Source: Actinocorallia herbida (GTDB lineage: Bacteria; Actinomycetota; Actinomycetes; Streptosporangiales; Streptosporangiaceae). From it: a stretch of 64,000 nucleotides of DNA. Shown here piece by piece: positions 61,625-64,000 of the stretch. Each line of letters starts with the position of its first letter. Positions within the stretch are counted from its first letter, which is position 1. The notes under the pieces were generated by a model. The model made no database searches. It was not told the origin of the DNA and saw only the letters and a list, made by a program, of their open reading frames with translations. The translations under genes and the position numbers were made by a program. The DNA is taken from assembly GCF_003751225.1 (NCBI RefSeq), contig NZ_RJKE01000001.1:1302001-1366000 (forward strand), in the 5' to 3' direction.

Positions 61625-61643
61625 TATCGTCGTTCTGACGAAA
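61625..61643. promoter_or_regulatory. Palindrome upstream of nadA, probable NAD-regulator operator
   Basis: TATCGTC-GTTCT-GACGAAA differs from the nadE palindrome at one arm base and one spacer base. Its near edge is 29 bases before the nadA start, the same distance as at nadE. Confidence 0.75.
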
Positions 61644-61882
61644 CCCATGTAACCACAACGCCCACCATCGTTGTAAATCAGGGGTGGTGCCCGGCATATC
61701 CGCCCAAGTGCGGGGCATGGGGGACACCAGGGGACAACGTCACCGATGTCGGAGGCGAAGGGCCTGTGGCACGATGAAAAAATCCCGCCGTGCGGGGAAG
61801 AACCCCGCGGGCAGGTACGTTGTCACCTGAAGGCAGTAAGGCTGCCGGACCTAAACTCGCCCCGCACCGGGAGTACATGAAC

Positions 61883-62227
61883 ATGACGGAGACCAGCACT
61901 CAGTCGGGGATCAACCTCACCGACGCCGCCGCGCAGAAGGTCAAGGACCTCCTGGAGCAGGAGGGCCGCGATGACCTGGCCCTGCGCGTCGCCGTGCAGC
62001 CCGGCGGCTGCTCCGGCCTGATCTACCAGCTCTTCTTCGACGAGCGGTCCCTCGACGGCGACGTCGCCACCGACTTCAACGGCGTCAGCGTCGTCACCGA
62101 CCGGATGAGCGCCCCCTACCTGGTGGGCGCCACCGTCGACTTCGTCGACACGATCGAGAAGCAGGGCTTCACCATCGACAACCCGAACGCCACCGGGTCG
62201 TGCGCCTGCGGCGACAGCTTCTCCTAG
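61883..62227 (+). CDS. erpA: Iron-sulfur cluster carrier ErpA/IscA
   Basis: This A-type carrier (114 residues) delivers iron-sulfur clusters to target enzymes such as NadA and LipA. The three cysteines are in VAVQPGGCSGLIYQLFFDER and NATGSCACGDSFS. I chose the ATG at 61883 because GGGAG lies nine bases before it; an ATG at 61877 is too close to that site. It is followed by adoK after about 100 bases. It diverges from nadA across 286 bases. Confidence 0.95.
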   Translation: MTETSTQSGINLTDAAAQKVKDLLEQEGRDDLALRVAVQPGGCSGLIYQLFFDERSLDGDVATDFNGVSVVTDRMSAPYLVGATVDFVDTIEKQGFTIDNPNATGSCACGDSFS

Positions 62228-62332
62228 CGCGTCCATCACGAGGGTGTTCAGCCCTCGCAGGGCCTGGCACAGTAACCTGTGCAGGCCCTTTTTCTTTTGC
62301 CCGACGTCCCGCCGACGAGGAGAACTACCGCC

Positions 62333-63295
62333 GTGCGCATCGCCGTGACAGGCTCCATCGCGACCGACCATCTGATGACCTTCCCCGGCAGGTTCTCCGA
62401 CCAGCTGCTGCCCGACCAGCTCGCCCAGGTCTCGCTGTCCTTCCTGGTGGACGAGCTGGAGATCCGCCGCGGCGGCATCGCGGCCAACATCTCCTTCGGC
62501 CTCGGCTCGCTCGGCCTGCGCCCGCTGCTCGTCGGCTCGGTCGGCGCCGACTTCGCCGAGTACCGGGCCTGGCTGGAGCGCCACGGCGTCGACTGCTCCG
62601 GCGTGCACGTGTCCGAGCTGCGGCACACTGCCCGGTTCATGTGCACCACCGACACCGACCACAACCAGATCGCCTCCTTCTACGCCGGGGCGATGGCCGA
62701 GGCCCGCAACATCGAGCTGTCCCCGCTCGGTGACCTCGACCTCGTGGTGATCAGCCCGAACGACCCCGAGGCGATGGTCCGGCACACCGACGAGTGCCGC
62801 GACCGCGGTGTTCCGTTCGCCGCCGACCCGTCCCAGCAGCTCGCCCGGATGGAGGGCGAGGAGGTCCGCCGGCTCATCGGCGGCGCCCGCTACCTGTTCA
62901 CCAACGAGTACGAGAAGGCGCTCTGCGAGCAGAAGTCCGGCTGGTCCGACGCCGAGGTGCTCGACCAGGTGGACATCCGGGTGACGACCCTGGGCGCCAA
63001 GGGCGTCGTCATCGACCGCAAGGGCGAGCCCGGCCTGCACGTCCCGGCCGCGCCCGACGTCCGCAAGGTCGAGCCGACCGGTGTCGGCGACGGCTTCCGC
63101 GCGGGCTTCCTCGCCGCGGTGGCCTGGGGCCTGGGCCTGGAGCGGGGCGCCCAGCTCGGCAACCTCGTCGCCGCGCACGCGCTGGAGACCGCCGGCGGCC
63201 AGGAGTACTCCCTGGACAAGGCGGTGCTGATCGAGCGCATGGCCGCGGCCTACGGTCCCGACGCCTCGGCGGACATCGCCGCCCACCTGAGCTGA
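62333..63295 (+). CDS. adoK: PfkB-family carbohydrate kinase, probable adenosine kinase
   Basis: This 320-residue ribokinase-fold enzyme has the N-terminal motif RIAVTGSIATDHLM, then RRGGIAANISFGLGSLGLRP and the C-terminal catalytic motif EPTGVGDGFRAGFLA. The mycobacterial homologue beside the ErpA gene is an adenosine kinase, so the same activity is likely. The start is GTG at 62333 with GAGGAGA upstream; a longer frame from 62279 is unsupported. Confidence 0.9.
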   Translation: MRIAVTGSIATDHLMTFPGRFSDQLLPDQLAQVSLSFLVDELEIRRGGIAANISFGLGSLGLRPLLVGSVGADFAEYRAWLERHGVDCSGVHVSELRHTARFMCTTDTDHNQIASFYAGAMAEARNIELSPLGDLDLVVISPNDPEAMVRHTDECRDRGVPFAADPSQQLARMEGEEVRRLIGGARYLFTNEYEKALCEQKSGWSDAEVLDQVDIRVTTLGAKGVVIDRKGEPGLHVPAAPDVRKVEPTGVGDGFRAGFLAAVAWGLGLERGAQLGNLVAAHALETAGGQEYSLDKAVLIERMAAAYGPDASADIAAHLS

Positions 63296-63301
63296 GATCG
63301 G

Positions 63302-63327
63302 AAGAGCCGCCCCCGGGGGCGGCTCTT
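63302..63327. terminator. Palindromic terminator after adoK
   Basis: AAGAGCCGCCCCC directly followed by GGGGGCGGCTCTT is a perfect 26-base palindrome between the convergent adoK and TusA-like genes. Confidence 0.85.
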
Positions 63328-63329
63328 CG

Positions 63330-63632
63330 TCAGTAGTCCCGCTTGATGTGGAAGGCCCAGCCGCCCTGCGGCAGGGCCTCCTCGCGCACGAAGGTCTGCG
63401 ACTTCATCCGGCACCAGGCCGGGATGTCGGTTCGCGCGGCGACGTCGTCGGCCTTGACGGCGACGATCTCGCCGAGCGGGACCTCGCGGATGCGCTCGGC
63501 CAGCATGATGATCGGGATCGGGCACTTGCGGCCCAGCGCGTCGAGCATCAGGTAGGCGGGCGGGCCCGCGGGGACCGGGACGGGGGCGGGCGGTGCCTGC
63601 TGGGCCTGGGGGGCGCGGCGGCGGAAGCGCAT
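63330..63632 (-). CDS. TusA-family sulfur carrier
   Basis: This 100-residue protein has a Pro/Ala/Gln-rich N-terminus, then the TusA core with the active-site Cys in LDALGRKCPIPIIMLAERIR (CPxP motif). It ends AFHIKRDY. TusA-like proteins carry persulfide sulfur from a cysteine desulfurase. Its upstream neighbour on the same strand is such a desulfurase, so the pair probably forms a sulfur relay. Confidence 0.93.
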   Translation of the reverse strand: MRFRRRAPQAQQAPPAPVPVPAGPPAYLMLDALGRKCPIPIIMLAERIREVPLGEIVAVKADDVAARTDIPAWCRMKSQTFVREEALPQGGWAFHIKRDY

Positions 63633-63676
63633 GGTCTGCTTCCCTTCTCGTCTGGCGGTGCGGTGTCGCGTGCGGG

Positions 63677-64000
63677 TCAGCTGGTCACGCCGGCGCTGCG
63701 GCGCAACCGGGCCGCCGTCTCGGGCAGGACGGCGAGGAACCGGTCGACCTCCGCGGCGGAAGCTCCCCGGGGCAGCGATACCCGGACGTTTCCATGGGTA
63801 ATCACACCCATTGCCTCCAAGACGTGGCTAGGACGAAGGCTATCCGCCGTGCATGAGCTGCCCGACGAAACCGCAAAACCCAAACGGTCGAGTTCAGTGA
63901 CGATCGCCTCGCCTTCTACATAAAGCACCGAGAACGTGACGAGATGGGGCAATCGTCGCTCCGGGTCGCCGACGACCTCGACGTCCTCGACCAGCCGGGG
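63677..64000 (-). CDS. Cysteine desulfurase, C-terminal part (runs off the window)
   Basis: The last 107 residues of a class V aminotransferase-fold cysteine desulfurase lie here. The active-site Cys is in VSSGSSCTADSLRPSHVLEA, followed by GNVRVSLPRGASAAEVDRFL. It would strip sulfur from cysteine for TusA, 44 bases downstream. The N-terminal part lies to the right of the window. Confidence 0.92.
   Translation of the reverse strand, partial: PRLVEDVEVVGDPERRLPHLVTFSVLYVEGEAIVTELDRLGFAVSSGSSCTADSLRPSHVLEAMGVITHGNVRVSLPRGASAAEVDRFLAVLPETAARLRRSAGVTS

Overview
The window is chromosomal DNA of a high-GC actinomycete. The evidence is a pervasive G/C third-position bias, frequent GTG starts, F420 chemistry (npdG), a GlnE-regulated GlnA1 and a PspA/PspAA pair. 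The gene order panB, nadE, glnA2, glnE, lipB, lipA, DUF4191, RDD, glnA1, TIGR01777 epimerase, sucB, pepA, cobS, cobU, DUF3043, nadA, erpA, adoK follows, as I recall it, the core order seen in Mycobacterium and Streptomyces. The peripheral genes resemble Streptosporangiales/Thermomonosporaceae (Actinomadura-like), but that placement is inference. No tRNA, rRNA, CRISPR array, insertion sequence or phage gene was seen.

Region by region. Bases 1-3.7 kb hold a purine-catabolism group: a glycerate kinase fragment, an NCS2 purine permease, an HIUase-like protein and a divergent PucR regulator. Bases 3.7-5.2 kb hold an XRE-TPR regulator and, 28 bp away on the other strand, a 46-residue secreted peptide gene. 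Bases 5.3-17.5 kb carry GtrA, a NarL-type two-component pair, a secreted glycerophosphodiesterase, CopC with a CopD-CtaG fusion, an acyl-CoA ligase, a Cys-rich DUF5685 protein and an HtrA-like lipoprotein protease. Bases 17.7-25.9 kb include a 32-residue Cys-containing ORF, YdjM-like hydrolase, map, npdG, a potassium channel, panB and a SpoIIE phosphatase. Bases 26-43.4 kb are the nitrogen/NAD/lipoate block (nadE, glnA2, glnE, lipB, lipA, glnA1). An arginase-like gene and a coupled EF-hand/terpene-synthase pair lie inside it, between glnA2 and glnE. Bases 43.6-49.8 kb look like accessory insertions: an orphan iron box, Lrp and an MFS pump, acyl-CoA ligase and aldehyde dehydrogenase, and a 67-bp repeat array. 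Bases 49.8-64 kb return to core genes: sucB-lpd-pepA, cobS/cobU, the psp locus, nadA, erpA, adoK, TusA and a cysteine desulfurase fragment.

How the parts connect. nadA and nadE, 34 kb apart, carry almost the same 19-bp palindrome at the same distance from their starts, which suggests one NAD regulator. glnA1 and glnA2 both have GlnR-like half-sites upstream. A 67-bp hairpin repeat sits at two convergent gene ends and, in a shortened 50-bp form, probably at a third. At the glnE end it encodes the whole C-terminal tail of the neighbouring PAP2 protein.

The best leads for new biology are the XRE-TPR/secreted-peptide pair, the EF-hand/terpene-synthase pair, the 67-bp repeat family, the orphan iron box followed by a hairpin, and the shared NAD operator.
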